A stretch of 64,000 nt of DNA from Bicyclus anynana (GCF_947172395.1 NC_069105.1:4030001-4094000); one strand, 5' to 3'; shown: positions 1 through 11,776, counted from the stretch's first letter. Notes: a model not told the origin generated them from the letters alone. Numbers and translations: made by a program.

Positions 1-225
1 CTGATTCACTCAGGCCACGGTTACACCTTCCCGAATGGCTCTCTAAGCCGAGGTCCGAGTCTCATAGGAGACACCCTTAGAGTCGTTCCTTCCTCTTTCT
101 TTATTTCAGCCTTCGGGTCTCATCAGGCGATGCTTCTGCGCTCGCCCAACCCCCCGGTGACGTCGTAGTGGTCCCACATGCAGCCATCGGCACTTACTCA
201 ACACGAAAAAAAAACGTGGCACGAG
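1..225 (+). mobile_element. Retroposon family F copy, cut by the window edge
   Basis: This matches 6243-6460 throughout, including GCGATGCTTCTGCGCTCGCC, and ends in an A-run near 208-216. It is more diverged in the middle. Confidence 0.8.
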
Positions 226-254
226 TAGACAGCACGAGTGTTTCTCCCACAGTG

Positions 255-300
255 TGTCGCCCACATATCATGAGAGTGTTATCAACGAACTTGCCAGACA
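255..300. mobile_element. MITE family G right-end fragment
   Basis: GAGTGTTATCAACGAACTTGCC matches the right end of the copy at 7203-7396. Confidence 0.55.
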
Positions 301-805
301 CAGTTTTTTTTTAGTTTTACAGAGTACAAGTTCTTTTTATGGTTTTAGCTTCAGGTGGCGGCGGGGATGGCTGTCGCGTGCGCCCGTGTGTACTTACACT
401 TACAATAAAGCCAAACTCGATGTGCAATGTTTATCAACAAACAAATTATAATTGAGGCTAATATACGCAAGTAAGTAGATATTGTAAAACATTTTGAAGA
501 AAAAAGTGGGAATGTGCACACTTCTTTCTTGTATTGAAAATTCAGCATCTCCCATACATTTATACCAGCAACTTTGTAACTACAAAGAGTAGAAAGTACC
601 TTGGAAGATGGATGGAACACTTCGGTTTTTTTACAGGATATTTTTTTTTTAAATCGAGTCATATTAATGAAAGAAAAATATAATAAATAATTAAAGAAAA
701 TGAATTTGATTAATAAACTTAGAATAATTAGATGTCATTTATATCTTTGGAATAACCTTTTATAAGAAAAAAAATCGTAATTTAAAATAAACTAGCGGAT
801 GTAAA

Positions 806-866
806 CTTTCAACTACTCCTACCCAACTCTACCCCTACCCTACCCTACCCCTACCCTACCCCTACC
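806..866. repeat. Low-complexity CCTAC/CCCTA stretch
   Basis: Irregular repeats of CTACC and CCCTACC. Not the insect telomere unit. Confidence 0.7.
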
Positions 867-1057
867 TTTTCCTGAATTTTCTTTGCTATAAACCTCACGG
901 AGCCCGAGACCTTTCCAACGAATGCAAAACCGTGGAAATCGGTTCGTGCTTTCTGGAGTTATAGCGTCAGGAAGGAAAACCCGACTTATTTTTTTTTAAA
1001 TAAATTAGGTTTGAAATGACATAAGTTTTCTACCTTCATTTCTAATTATATAATTGT

Positions 1058-1140
1058 TATGGGCCACGGCCATGTACGGGCCAGCGTGATGGTTATTAGC
1101 CTAACCTGTTGAGACTAGTGCTCAACAATGAGCCGATTAT
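1058..1140 (+). mobile_element. SINE family A 3' fragment, degraded
   Basis: GGGCCAGCGTGATGGTTATT followed by GCCTAACC and TGAGCCGATTAT resembles the 3' part of family A. Confidence 0.5.
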
Positions 1141-1198
1141 TAATGTAACATTATAGGTTTTTAATGATGATGAATGATGATAGGTACATTGTTTGAGC

Positions 1199-1375
1199 CA
1201 TGATAGCCCAGTGGATATGACCTCTGCCTCCAATTCCGGAGGGTCTGGGTTCGAATCCGGCATGCACCTCCAACTTTTTCAGTTGTGTGCCTTTAAGTAA
1301 TTAAATATCATGTGTCTCAATCGGTGAAGGAAAACATCCTGAGGAAACCTGCATACCAAAGAATTATCTTAATTC
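1199..1375 (+). mobile_element. tRNA-derived SINE family A, partial copy
   Basis: It has a tRNA-like head (GATAGCCCAGTGGATATGAC, then the B-box GGGTTCGAATCC), followed by the body motif ATATCATGTGTCTCAATCGG. The same family occurs at 16855-17170, 23972-24290 and 25528-25832. Confidence 0.8.
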
Positions 1376-1482
1376 AAAAATAACAAATTAAAGAATATAG
1401 TTTGTTAATGATGATGAATGATGATAGGTACGTAGTTTGATCCAGAAAATACTCGCTATTGAATACAAACAGTGAAACCCAC

Positions 1483-4400
1483 CTCCGGGTGCTCGATGTA
1501 TTCCTCGATCTGGGCCACAGCCTCTTTAAAAGCGGCGGTCTTGCTGGACTTGATCAACTGCTCTTTGTGCTCGTGGTACGGCTTGATGTTGTGCTCCTCG
1601 ATCCAGGCACTGTTGAATACAAGCAGGTGTTACTATCCGGAAGTTTATTATGAACAATGAATAGTTATTTTTAATTTTTTAATTATATGAAATTGACTCG
1701 CTTGACCTATTGAATACTGGCAGGCGTTACTATTCGGAAGTTCATTATGAACAGTGTTTTTTTTTGTATATATACAGGTTGTTGCGGATTTCCCATAACT
1801 TCAAGGTGTTGAGAAGTCCACTTATAGGAGCCATACTGCATAACTAAATTTTTTCAACTAAAAAAAAAACTTTTTATATTTTCCTTTACGCCTTGCATTT
1901 TAAAATACTTAATCGTAGTGGTATGTATGTTGATATTTACGAGATATTGCAACTGGCACTCGGCACTTCACTAGTAAGCTACTTCATTATATTTATCAAT
2001 GAATAAGTTTGGCTAGGTCATAATATAAGGATGCGATATAAGGAACACAATTTAAGATCTATTTCCTAACCTATGGTCGAAATTTTCTTAGATGACTTTT
2101 TTACACAACAATAATGGCCGACTATGAATCAAAGACAATCAGTAGGGTTGAGAAGTTAACGGCGGGCATCGGAACGATATCAAGTAGGTATCGTTATAAC
2201 TGAAATACCTAAACTAAAATATCCGTTACTATACTACGTTATCTTAAAAGGGAACGTATAGTAACGTTTTTCGCTTGTGTGCATTTTAAGAAATTAAATA
2301 TCACGTGTCACAAACGGTGAACGGTGCACGGTTTATGCCTATGGGTACGCGTGGTTAAGAAATGGGGTAATCTTTTTTTTATTATTATTATAAATATACT
2401 TAAACAATACACATCACTATCTAGCCTCAAAGTAAGCATACAGAGTAGCTTGTGTTATGGGTGCTAAGATAATTGATATTATAATATTAATATACAATTA
2501 TATACTACATATAAATATATAATGTATAAATACGCTACATATACACTTATATAATGTATAAATACACACAGACACTTCAAAAATCTCAATCTCATCACAC
2601 AAATATTTTCCAGTTGTGGGAATCGAACCCACAGCCGTGGATGCAGAAAGCAGGGTCACTACCCACTGCGCCACGCGGCCGTCTCTTTCTTTAATCTTTT
2701 GGGGACGTACTAACGTCCAAGATTTGCTTATACTTCAAAAAAGTGTGCACGTATCCACGTACATACTGGGTGTAAGGGACATGATACCGAAAACTGCATG
2801 AAGTTTAGTTTCCACAACGATATTTTAAATACCAATTACGTTTTTATTTTGAGCACGCAATGTACAGCGAATAATGCGATAACAACGCTCCGCAATCTAC
2901 TGCGTACGTACACGTAGGTACGTACGCATCGACAGCAAATCGGCTGGCTACACTTACCTATCTAATACCTATTTTTTATACTTTACAAGTTTTTAACTAG
3001 GTACAGGTAGTTAACTTACTTCAGGTTGTTTCTCGTTTACGAGACGTTATGTCGTCGTAGTAGGTACGATATTCATGAGTACTAAATTGATTTGATCTAA
3101 GCATTTCAAGACTTCTCAGTCAACACACACAAACACACACAATACAAACGACACAATTGTATGAGTATTCGTTACAGAAAATCACTACTAACAGAACATA
3201 AAACATACACAAAAGTTTTTGAATTTTGGTTTGTTTGTCAACAGACCGCCGAACACGAACTAAAGAAAAAATAGCGTAGCGTCTAGCGAAAGGACCTATA
3301 ATAGTTTCAATATTTTGAAAATACCTATTAACCGCGCCGCGTGGCTTAGGTTAGAGAGAGATAGCAATTATTTTCCTTGGCACCGGCGGCGGTCGGCAAT
3401 ACAACGTCGCGCAGTTTGTTTGTGACTTTGTATATATACCTATTAGTCGTGACCTGCCTATTTGACCTCTTGCAAAACAGCTGATCGCGCGCAAATAAAA
3501 TTTACATTGCTAGTTTTTGTTAAAAATCTTGATTTGACGATTTTTATTAAAAATCGTATTGAGATAGATGAAATAAGTACTTCTAAGCTGTAATTAGTTA
3601 AAAAAAACTGTAAAAAAAATTTCAATATCGTGAAAAGACCGACAAAAAATTTCAACGCTGAGAGACTCAAAATCATGTACTGAACCACTGGATTAAGTTT
3701 TCGTTAGCATGCCCCTTACACCCAGTATAGGTAACCGTATTTGAATAAACTAAAACTGTAGACTCTGCCCTGCATGTATATTTTTGAAATATGTAAAATA
3801 GTCAGAAAAAAAGTTAATTATTACGAAAAGTCTTATAGAGCACGGCGTTTCCATGAAAAAAAAACTCATTTACCCTTCTTCATAATTATTACTCTACAGC
3901 TACAACTTAATGTTATCCATGCCAGTGTTTGAATAATGCTACTATTCGTAAGATATCTTTTACGCTATAGAATAACGTGAGCATATTTATTGTATAACAT
4001 TTTCATTAAAAAACTATTTTTTAAAATAAAATGATTATAAAATATCAATTTTCCATCTTTAAACTAACAACATATCAATTATTAAAGAATCATTCATTAT
4101 CATTTATCGATAAGTTAACGCTCGATGTTATTTACCCATCCTTGCTTTTCATAGACAATCTAGCGTAACGAAATGTCAAATTGCCGTAATCGTAGTTAAG
4201 CTGTGCAAATTAATCTCGTTGTGATTTTGTTTTTCAGAAAATAAATGTGAATAAATCGTAAATTCGGTGTAGTTTTTGGTGTAATTCGTACTGTACGCGT
4301 ATAATAAAGGATTTAGACACTTTGTTCTTTAGAAATTACGTATAACGTAAGTGAAATGTGTGATTTTAGTGACAAGACGGGTTTGTTTTGTTCATAAGAC

Positions 4401-7400
4401 TTCTAAGAAAATATCGACCATAACCCCTCTCATTCGGAGAGGAGACTTGAGCTCGGCAGTGAGCCGAATATGGGTTGAGGATGATGATGATGACTCTTTT
4501 CTTAAAAATGGCCAGGTTCTAAGAATCAGGAAACATACTTCGGGAGAATACGAGTTCTAGGAACGTCAATGACAGGGATGAAATCATGATTTGTATTTGT
4601 GTTCTGTCAAGGCGCTGCTGTATTTATGTATGTATATACATAAATATATATGCAGTATTTGTGTATCTACCATCAACAGCCTGTATTCGTCTACTGCTGA
4701 ACATAGGCCTTTCCGAGAGCGCGCCACCACACACGATCCTCCGCCTTCCTCATCCAGCCACTTCCCACTACCTTCTTGATGTATCTATCATTTGTGTATT
4801 ATCAATTAATTACGGGACACCCTGTATATTTTTTATATTATACTTCAGGACGTTCGCGACTTCGTTAATCATGGATTTATCTAGGATAAAAACTAGCCTA
4901 TGTGTCAAACCAAGCTAAAATATATTTTCATTCCAAATTTCAGCCAAATCGATTGAGTAGCTACAGCGTAAAGGAGGTACAAACATACACACAAACTTTC
5001 GCCTATTATACTAAAATATTAGTGTGATTAGTGTGTTATACGAGCGCTTGGCTGCAACCCCTTCCTTCGTTCCCATACTCCTCAGAAACGGCTTTACCGA
5101 TTCTTATGAAATTGTTTTCAGCATATTCAGCAAGTCTGAGAATCGTCTACTATCTCTTTTTCAAACCCCTAAGTGATAAGGGATGTCCCAAAAAAAAAAA
5201 ATTCATTTTATTTTTTTATTATGTGGCATTATAAATACATACAAAAATGCTTTTTAATAGTCATTTTAATAGTTTTATCATTTTTACCCGCTCGGCGCTC
5301 GATAACGTCAATTACTTGGTAAGTAGGGATAGGATAGTGGTAGGGAATGAGTAAAAGCTTGACCGGGTCCGGATTAGCTATCAGCCTGTGAAAGTTTCGT
5401 CAAAATGGATCATGTTATTTTAGAGATTACGCGGAACTAACAGACAGACATGCAGATGAAAAATTGCTTTTTTTTAAATAATTACCGTCCATATGTTTAT
5501 ACCTATGCATTTAATGAAAAGCTGTTAATTTCAAAATTATACAAGTCAATTTTATTTACGTACTAGCAGACGCCGCGCGGTTTCACCCGCGTTCCCGTTG
5601 CAGTAGGAATACGGGGATAAAATATAGTCCACAGCACTCGGGGATAGTTTTTTTTTCTGATTGTGTAAGTGCCGTAGGTTCCTTATGGGACCTCAGCGGC
5701 GTCACCGGGGGGTTTGGGCGAGCGCAGAAGCATCGCCTGATGGGGCCTGAAGGCAGAAGCAGAGTAGATGGGCGGAACGACTCTCTAAGGGCGTCTCCTC
5801 TGAGATTCGGGGATAGTAGTTTCCAAACATCGGTTCAGTAGTTTCAGCCTATTCAATGCGAACAAACAAACCGTGTGTTTGTGTTTGTTTGCATGTCTGT
5901 CTTATCCACACAATGCTCTACTCACGCAAATAATCGCTACGCCCCGTACTAGTTAGTCCGAAAAACCGACTACAGGGAGCGGTGGGCAGGACGAGCGGCA
6001 TGAAACGCTGCAGCAGGAGTAACGTGGCCACACGACGTCTCTGCCTACTTCACACACCACTCGAGCAGTGCGTGGCGGGCCCTTTCGTCCTTTACGATCC
6101 TGACGATGACATAACGAACGACAATGCTTCCCAGGCAACACAAACACGAGCTACACAGCGTCTTCGCCGGCGAAGACGAGGTCCCCGATATCTGACGTCA
6201 CCCAGACGTGGGCTTTTTAACTCAAAATCTCGGGGGCGCCCGGACTGATACACTCAGGCCAAAACACCCTTCCCGAACGGCCCTCTAAGTCGAGGTCAGA
6301 GTCTCAGAGGAGACGCGCTTAGAGAGTCGTTCCGCCCATCTACTCTGCTTCTGCCTTCGGGCCTCATCAGGCATGCTTCTGCGCTCGCCCGAACCCCCCG
6401 GTGGCGTCACTGAGGTCCCATAAGGAGCCTACTGCACTTACACAATCAGAAAAAAAAAAAGTGGCGGGCCCTTTACATTGTGATACATTGTATCGCTATG
6501 TGATACACTATCGCTATGTGACACACTGTATCGCTATGTGACACACTGTATCGCTATGTGACACACTGTATCGCTATGAGATACACTGTATCGCTATGTA
6601 ACACACTGTATCGCTATGTGACACACTGTATCGCTATGTGATACACATAGAGATATCGAGTCGTGGATTTCTACGACATCTAACCATAGTTGTATGGTAG
6701 GTGTCCACAGATTCGCATTGTACTCATACGTATCGGACCTCAGACCACGAGTGCGATACAGGTCCTTCTATAATTGGTCTGAGTATCGGACGCATCGTAG
6801 ATTCGTGAGATCCGTACCATGCGGATCAGTAGACGCACTTGTATGACATTCTATACAAAGAATAATACAATCCGTTATGCCTAGTTCGGACTAGTTTACT
6901 ATTTTAGTCGAGTACGAACAATTTTTGGGCGGTAAATCCAAAAATTGTTCGTACTCGACTAAAATACTAAAGTAGTCCGAACTAGGCCTCAGGTACGATG
7001 CGTCTGTAACGTACGATGCGGATCTGTGGGCGCCTACGTTTACAAGGTACGATAATGCATGAAACTAATACAATTTACACGACGCGATACGATGTCGTGC
7101 CTATCGCGTTTGTATTGTAATCGGCAGTTTATCAGCAGTTCTGTGAGTAGAGTCTAAAACTGGCCATATCCTGAATCTTATCTAATCTAGATATTCATTA
7201 TTATAGCTTGGCCAATTCGTTTGTAACACTCCCGATGGTCTGCGAGGGTCGGGAAGCGGGTAGCGATGACAGATAAACCCACAACTGATGCACCCCAATT
7301 GCAGCCTCGGCCCCGAGCGCACGACTTCACACCCGCGCAGTCCTTCCCTCCCCGTCGCCCGCATATCACGGGAGTGTCATCAAAAAACTTGCCAAGCTAT

Positions 7401-10400
7401 TGCTGACGCCCCGCGGTTTCACCCGCGTAGTTCTCATTCCCATAAGAATACGGGGATGAAATATAGCCTATGATACTCACAAATAACGTGGCTTTCTATT
7501 GGTAAAAAATATTTAAAATCAGTTAAGTAGATCCAGAGATTAGCCCCTACAACCTCACAAATATGATTAAAGACTAGCTGACACCCCGCGGTTACACCCA
7601 AATAACATGGCTAAGTTCATAGATTACCCCCACAATACCACGAACTTTACCACCATTTTATTAGTATGTATAGGAGTATAGATTCAAGAATCCAACCAAC
7701 AAGAAAGCATTAACAATAAATAAATAGTTTAAAAAAACTAAAAAAACACGCCTGAAACCCATATCACAGTGGTGCATTTAAAATAGCCTGTCTGCCATCT
7801 TGGACGTCCGCCATATTGGGTTTAAGTAACTTGAATATTTTTTTCGTATACCTGACAGCAAACCGCTGGATTCCAAACAGCCAGTCCGCCATCTTGGGGA
7901 GGCCGCCATATTGGATTTGTAATGACGTTTCTTAGCTAGTCATGTATTGGCATCAGAAATCAGAGCGTGTGCAAAATTTCATCTTAATCGAAGACCGGGA
8001 AGTGGGTCAAATTAAGATTCCAAGATTTTCTTACATACATAGTTACAAGTAAAGCTAATATAAGCGTGTTAATAATTTCCACTTTCGGAGGGGGATGATA
8101 GGGTAAATTTAATATGAATTAAATTTCTTATAAACACTAAAATATCTAAAATAATTTAAACGTACCCACGAAACTAAAAAGCGAAAAAGAATAAGATTTT
8201 AAAGTGTTTTCTATTTCTACCTACTGATTACTTTGAAGTCGGTGCAAAGCCCGTGCGGTGTTGATTTTAGCCATTACTCAAAAACCACATGTAAGAAACT
8301 GTGGGTACTTTATGTTATGAAGTCAATGGTACTTAATTTTTTTTAAACAAATTTGAATAATAAATTTATTTAATTAAAGGGTTCAAGGTGGGCCCAGTCA
8401 TCATGTCAGAATTTGACTACCTTTCTAAAACTAGCGGACGATCGATGTAAAATTACAACCCCTATTTCACCCTCTTCTATTTATATTATCGCGAGTTTTA
8501 CATATAATAAATAGTCCACTAATAATTTTATCTATACTTGGCGACCTCCGTGGCGCAGTGGTATACGCGGTGGATTTAGTGGATTTACAAGACAGAGGTC
8601 CTAGGTTCGATCCCCGGCTGGGCTGATTGAGGTTTTCTTAAGTGGTCCAGGTCTAGCTGCAAAGACGTACTGCCAAGCGATTTAACGTTCCGGTACGATG
8701 CCGTGTAGAAACCGCAATAGTCAAAGAGCCCATATACCCCAGACCTTCGTCATTTTATAAAAGCTGAAAGTCTGTCAACTCATGCTCCTACCATAAGTAA
8801 TAAAAGTAGCCAATTATTGAGTTTGGATTGTATTGGCTTTGGAAGGTAGCAGGTTTTAAGGATCCAGACCCTCAACTGTTTAAAGTATAATTTTTTATGT
8901 TTTCCTCTGCATATTATGAGAAATTACATTATCAGTCGCCAGTCACTTAGCTTTGTGGAAACCCTTCAAAAAACACTATATAATTTTAAATTGGCCTAGC
9001 GAATGGAGATAACATTTTTCATAGATAAAAAATATAAAAAAATTCCACTTTATACTATGATCTTTGATGAACAAAAAAAAAATTGAAAAATCTTACTGGA
9101 ACAGTTCAAAATCTGTAGATACTCGTATTATAGATATTATTTTGAAAATTTTAAATATATATGAACAATTTGTATTAAAAAAAAACTTCTATATGGGTGA
9201 AGTTTTGAAAAATATTGAATTACATTATTTTTAGTATTTTTCTGGTAATTGAAAAATAAAGGACTTTCCACACAAACATTCAACCCCTATTTCACCTCCT
9301 TCTGATTATATTTTCAAAGCAAGAAGTATACTATAACCTCTTAATATGCAAGCAAAAAGTATTCTATAACCTCCTTTGTATTATAGTCTCAAATTATGCG
9401 AAGCTTCATTTGAATTAATCCAGTAGTTTCAGCGTGATGCCTGGTCAATAAGAAGATGGACAGACAGACAGACTAAAAATAAAAAATATATATTTTTGGC
9501 TACAGTATTGATTATTACTACCATTTAAATTTTTTTAATATCTTTGACGTACAGAATTAGCCATTTTACAGTTACAGTTTTATTATAAGTATAGACAGAT
9601 ACCCAATAGAAGAGCTTGTGAATCCCAGCCATTCATCCTTTTATAAAAGCTCATGCTTCTATCATAAGTATGGTAGCCAATTATGGAGTTTGGACAGTGG
9701 TGGCTTTGTGAGGTAGCAGGTTTTAAGGTACCAGACCCTCAAACATCTAAGTATAAAGTATAATTTTGTTTATATTTTTATTGACATAATATGAGAAATA
9801 ATATCCCCATTTGCCAGACACTTGGCTTCATGGCAACCTATCGCTAGAGATCCTTCAAAGTTTAACGAATCCTTCCTACGAAGTTTCAAATGAAATAGGG
9901 TTGCCGAGAAGCTAAGTGACTGGCGACTAGGAATATAATTTCTACCATACTTATAGTAAGAGCATAAGCTGACAAACTTTCAGCTTTTATAAAATGACAA
10001 AGGTCTGGGGTACACAGGCTCTTAGTCTATAAGTGGTTTACAGTGAATACAAAACATAGCTTCACAGAGAGACAATGCTGTCACATGCAAAGTCATGGGC
10101 TAACACAAATGATGTTTAACCTTATGCTAGATCATATTAAACGTAAAACAGTTATCTAATGACAGAACTTATTAAACAAATGCTGACAAACCTCTGTACA
10201 GAGTATGCATGTAGGAAAATACACTGATACACTGATTTATAGCCTTAATAGCTCAGTGTTAAGAGCGGTCAGACTCATTACCGAGGGGTGGTGGTTCGAT
10301 TCCCCCCCCGTTGGTCAATTGTCATACTCACTATGAACACAGTCTTTCCCGACTAATTGGAGGGGAATAGGAATATTGGTTATGTTTAAAAAAAAAATAT

Positions 10401-11776
10401 GGCAAATATTCTTTAAATGAAAAAAAAAACACTACTTGTAAGAAGATACTATGCTTAGATCTGGTGGAGTATCAGAACATAGCCCAGCCTAGACTCTTCT
10501 GCAATAATCCATGAGGTGTTTGATGACCTGGGATGCTTGCTAAGCTTCTGAGGTTTGTTAGCTCTAATGAGTTCTGCAGGGACCACCATAGGAGGGCCTA
10601 CGCACAACATCCAACATAGTGGCAAAGTGTGAAAATACCCACATGGAAATCCATGGAATGCTCAGATTCCATCCCTCTTTCGCGTACCAATGTTTTTTGT
10701 CAACTTACTCAAGTTACTAAAATACATTATTCCAAATATCTTGTGTTAATCATGCTGATACATTGATTTGTGCATGACCTATCCACAGGGGTACCCACAC
10801 CTTATTTCGGAGATGTCATATGAATCTTACTATATCTACTTTTTAACTAACAACTCTTTAGTATGCTGTTCACTGTACAAGATTGCGATGACCCGTAAAA
10901 TTGATGTTGCATGTTTTTAACCAACTTTAAAAAAGGAGGACAAGAAGGTTCTTCTGCAAGTAATGTATATATTTTTTTATAAATGTTCATAATTTATTGT
11001 GCTTTCATATTTGCTTGGTAACTCTTATAGTGGTCCCATCATTAAGTTTCATGAGGTTGGTTGAATTTTTTGCAATATATTAAGTTTTCTTAAAAGATAT
11101 ATTTTTTTCAATACTTACTAGTTATTAGTCCCGAAGAAATAAATGCACTGGATATTTGTAGCCTTCTTCAGGGGCTTCAACTCGGGAGTCGGCACTGCAA
11201 CCTGGAAAACGGACATGGGTTACATTATAGCATCTTTTGACACCAAAATAGACGTGCGCTATCTCTCTTTAATACCCATAACTCTCATATTGAGCGACAG
11301 TGACAACTAATAGGAATTAGGTTCTAAAGATTGTTTACATGCAATAATATTATTGTCCAACTTCAAACAGTTCCAAATAATTCTCAATTAGTTAGATACG
11401 TGATGCTTGTAGAGTTCATCGACGTTAGACACACATAGCGTCCAATTTTGATTGTAAGAAAATTTCCCGCTCATTGCAGCTACTACTAAAATTTGTATTC
11501 TAAATTACTTTAAATGGATAAAGATCACATTTGGTGCTTAAGATGAACCTCTTTAGCGGTATTAACAATCTTGAGTAAGCATTTTTAACGACAAAATAGC
11601 ATATCGAGAAACTCACCCGGCCAGGCCAAGGGCTGAACCCCTTCATTTTCGCCCTGAAACAAGAATAAATATAACTCAAATTTCTTTAGATCTTATTTAA
11701 TACACATTTATAGCTTTCTGTAACTAGTTTTAGCAACATACCAAACTAAATCACCAAGTTTGTATGCGACAGACAT
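1483..11776 (-). CDS. GLYR1: GLYR1/NDF-like PWWP-domain chromatin protein, N-terminal part (gene runs off left edge)
   Basis: Four minus-strand exons join in phase: 11776-11742 (starts MSVAYKLGDLV), 11653-11617 (AKMKGFSPWPGR), 11201-11119 (VAVPTPELKP... to FFGTNNY) and 1609-1483 (AWIEEHNIKPYHEHKEQ... to EEYIEHPE). All boundaries are GT/AG. Together they give 94 residues forming a complete PWWP fold: the GDLVWAKM strand, the SPWPG signature, the FFGT strand and the closing helix. Order and wording match the N-terminus of GLYR1 (insect NDF), a nucleosome-binding protein that reads methylated H3K36 and destabilises nucleosomes for Pol II; the family also carries a C-terminal beta-hydroxyacid dehydrogenase-like domain, which would lie beyond base 1. 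The last intron here is about 9.5 kb and full of repeats. HDGF-type PWWP proteins are a less likely alternative, because the helix (KPYHEHKEQLIK) is GLYR1-like. Seen: exons and domain. Inferred: the missing dehydrogenase part. Confidence 0.85.
2370..2695 (-). mobile_element. tRNA-derived SINE family D
   Basis: Read on the minus strand, it has a tRNA-like head (GGCCGCGTGGCGCAGTGG, B-box GGGTTCGATTCCC) and an AT-rich body ending in a TTATTATTATTA microsatellite. A related fragment is at about 40835-40920. Confidence 0.75.
4418..4492 (+). mobile_element. SINE family A 3' end
   Basis: CCCCTCTCATTC then GAGCTCGGCAGTGAGCCGAA and a GATGATGATGA tail. This is the common 3' end of family A. Confidence 0.75.
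4670..4790 (-). mobile_element. RTE-like LINE 3' fragment
   Basis: The sequence CGTCTACTGCTGAACATAGG followed by the CGATCCTCCGCCTTCCTCAT block is a widespread lepidopteran LINE 3' region, here antisense to the plus strand. Confidence 0.5.
5562..5876 (+). mobile_element. Dispersed repeat family E, split by a family F insertion
   Basis: The left half (CGCGCGGTTTCACCCGCG, ATACGGGGATAAAATATAG) and right half (TTCAGTAGTTTCAGCCTATT) are colinear with uninterrupted copies at 15925-16120 and 19784-19950. Confidence 0.75.
5648..5806 (-). mobile_element. Truncated retroposon family F copy with 10-bp target duplication
   Basis: It starts with a T-run (poly(A) tail on the minus strand) and is flanked by TCGGGGATAG at 5638-5647 and 5807-5816. 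It has landed inside a family E repeat, whose two halves continue on either side (5562-5637 and 5817-5876). Confidence 0.85.
6086..6460 (+). mobile_element. Retroposon family F, longest copy, with 14-bp target duplication
   Basis: The sequence ends in a run of A and is flanked by an exact 14-bp duplication GTGGCGGGCCCTTT at 6072-6085 and 6461-6474, the mark of target-primed insertion. Its first 160 bases hold an open arginine-rich frame ending GRPD and a stop, which may be the tail of a LINE ORF; the rest would be the 3' UTR. Other copies of its 3' part lie at 1-225 (same strand), 5648-5806 and about 46568-46722 (opposite strand). Confidence 0.8.
6473..6650. repeat. 20-bp tandem repeat, about 8-9 units
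   Basis: The unit TATCGCTATGTGACACACTG repeats with a strict 20-bp period, except for one 18-bp unit near the left end. Variation is mostly GATACAC against GACACAC. It directly adjoins the right target duplication of the retroposon at 6086-6460. Confidence 0.9.
6697..7037. mobile_element. Inverted-repeat element (MITE) with a second hairpin element inside
   Basis: The left end GTAGGTGTCCACAGATTCGC pairs with the right end, which reads GTAGGCGCCCACAGATCCGC inward. A near-perfect hairpin (48-bp arms 6881-6928 and 6938-6985, 9-base loop, few mismatches) sits inside. No coding frame is present. Confidence 0.8.
6881..6985. repeat. Large hairpin, 48-bp arms
   Basis: The left arm begins CTAGTTCGGACTAG and the right arm is its near-exact reverse complement. 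The loop is 6929-6937. It is probably a palindromic MITE inserted in the 6697-7037 element. Confidence 0.9.
7203..7396. mobile_element. MITE family G copy
   Basis: The outer ends are TATAGCTTGG and CCAAGCTA, inverted. Inside lie CACTCCCGATGGTC near the left end and ATATCACGGGAGTGTCATCA near the right. A second copy is at 54610-54735 and a right-end fragment at about 255-300. Confidence 0.7.
7398..7605 (+). mobile_element. Dispersed repeat family E fragments
   Basis: Two heads of the family (CCCCGCGGTTTCACCCGCG at about 7410, and CACCCCGCGGTTACACCC at about 7580) lie close together. Confidence 0.65.
8540..8745 (+). mobile_element. tRNA-derived SINE family B
   Basis: The head CCTCCGTGGCGCAGTGGTAT with B-box GGTTCGATCCC is followed by GCCAAGCGATTTAACGTTCC. 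This is the most abundant repeat in the window. Confidence 0.85.
8745..10015. repeat. Cluster of three copies of a local repeat, two direct and one inverted
   Basis: About 8745-8960 and 9612-9830 share, in order, TTTTATAAAAGCT, AGGTAGCAGGTTTTAAGG and CCAGACCCTCAA. About 9890-10015 is an inverted copy (CTAAGTGACTGGCGACT, TTCAGCTTTTATAAAATGAC). The sequence between is AT-rich with no recognised gene. Confidence 0.7.
10228..10390 (+). mobile_element. tRNA-derived SINE family C
   Basis: The head TTAATAGCTCAGTGTTAAGA and B-box GGTTCGATTCC resemble a tRNA, but the same sequence recurs inverted at about 56720-56850 with the same downstream body. That makes it a repeat, not a tRNA gene. Confidence 0.7.

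Larger units (their letters stand above)
1610..11118 (-). other. Large repeat-filled intron 3 of the GLYR1-like gene
   Basis: This 9.5 kb interval between coding exons 3 and 4 holds no further supported exon. It is made of SINE fragments, a retroposon with target duplication, a 20-bp tandem repeat, inverted-repeat elements and several copies of a locally repeated sequence, listed separately. The stretches 2700-4400 and 10400-11100 show no recognisable gene. Confidence 0.7.

Noticed and set aside
806..866. CCCTACC-type stretch as an interstitial telomere
   Set aside because: The lepidopteran telomere unit is TTAGG/CCTAA. This stretch is an irregular CTACC run and does not match.
2616..2690. 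tRNA gene on the minus strand
   Set aside because: It is continuous with an AT-rich SINE body and microsatellite tail.
5953..6248. Overlapping small genes on both strands
   Set aside because: The plus frame lies partly in a retroposon bounded by target duplications, and the minus frame is its shadow.
10228..10310. tRNA gene
   Set aside because: The A-box and B-box are tRNA-like, but the sequence recurs with the same downstream body near 56720-56850, so it is a tRNA-derived SINE.
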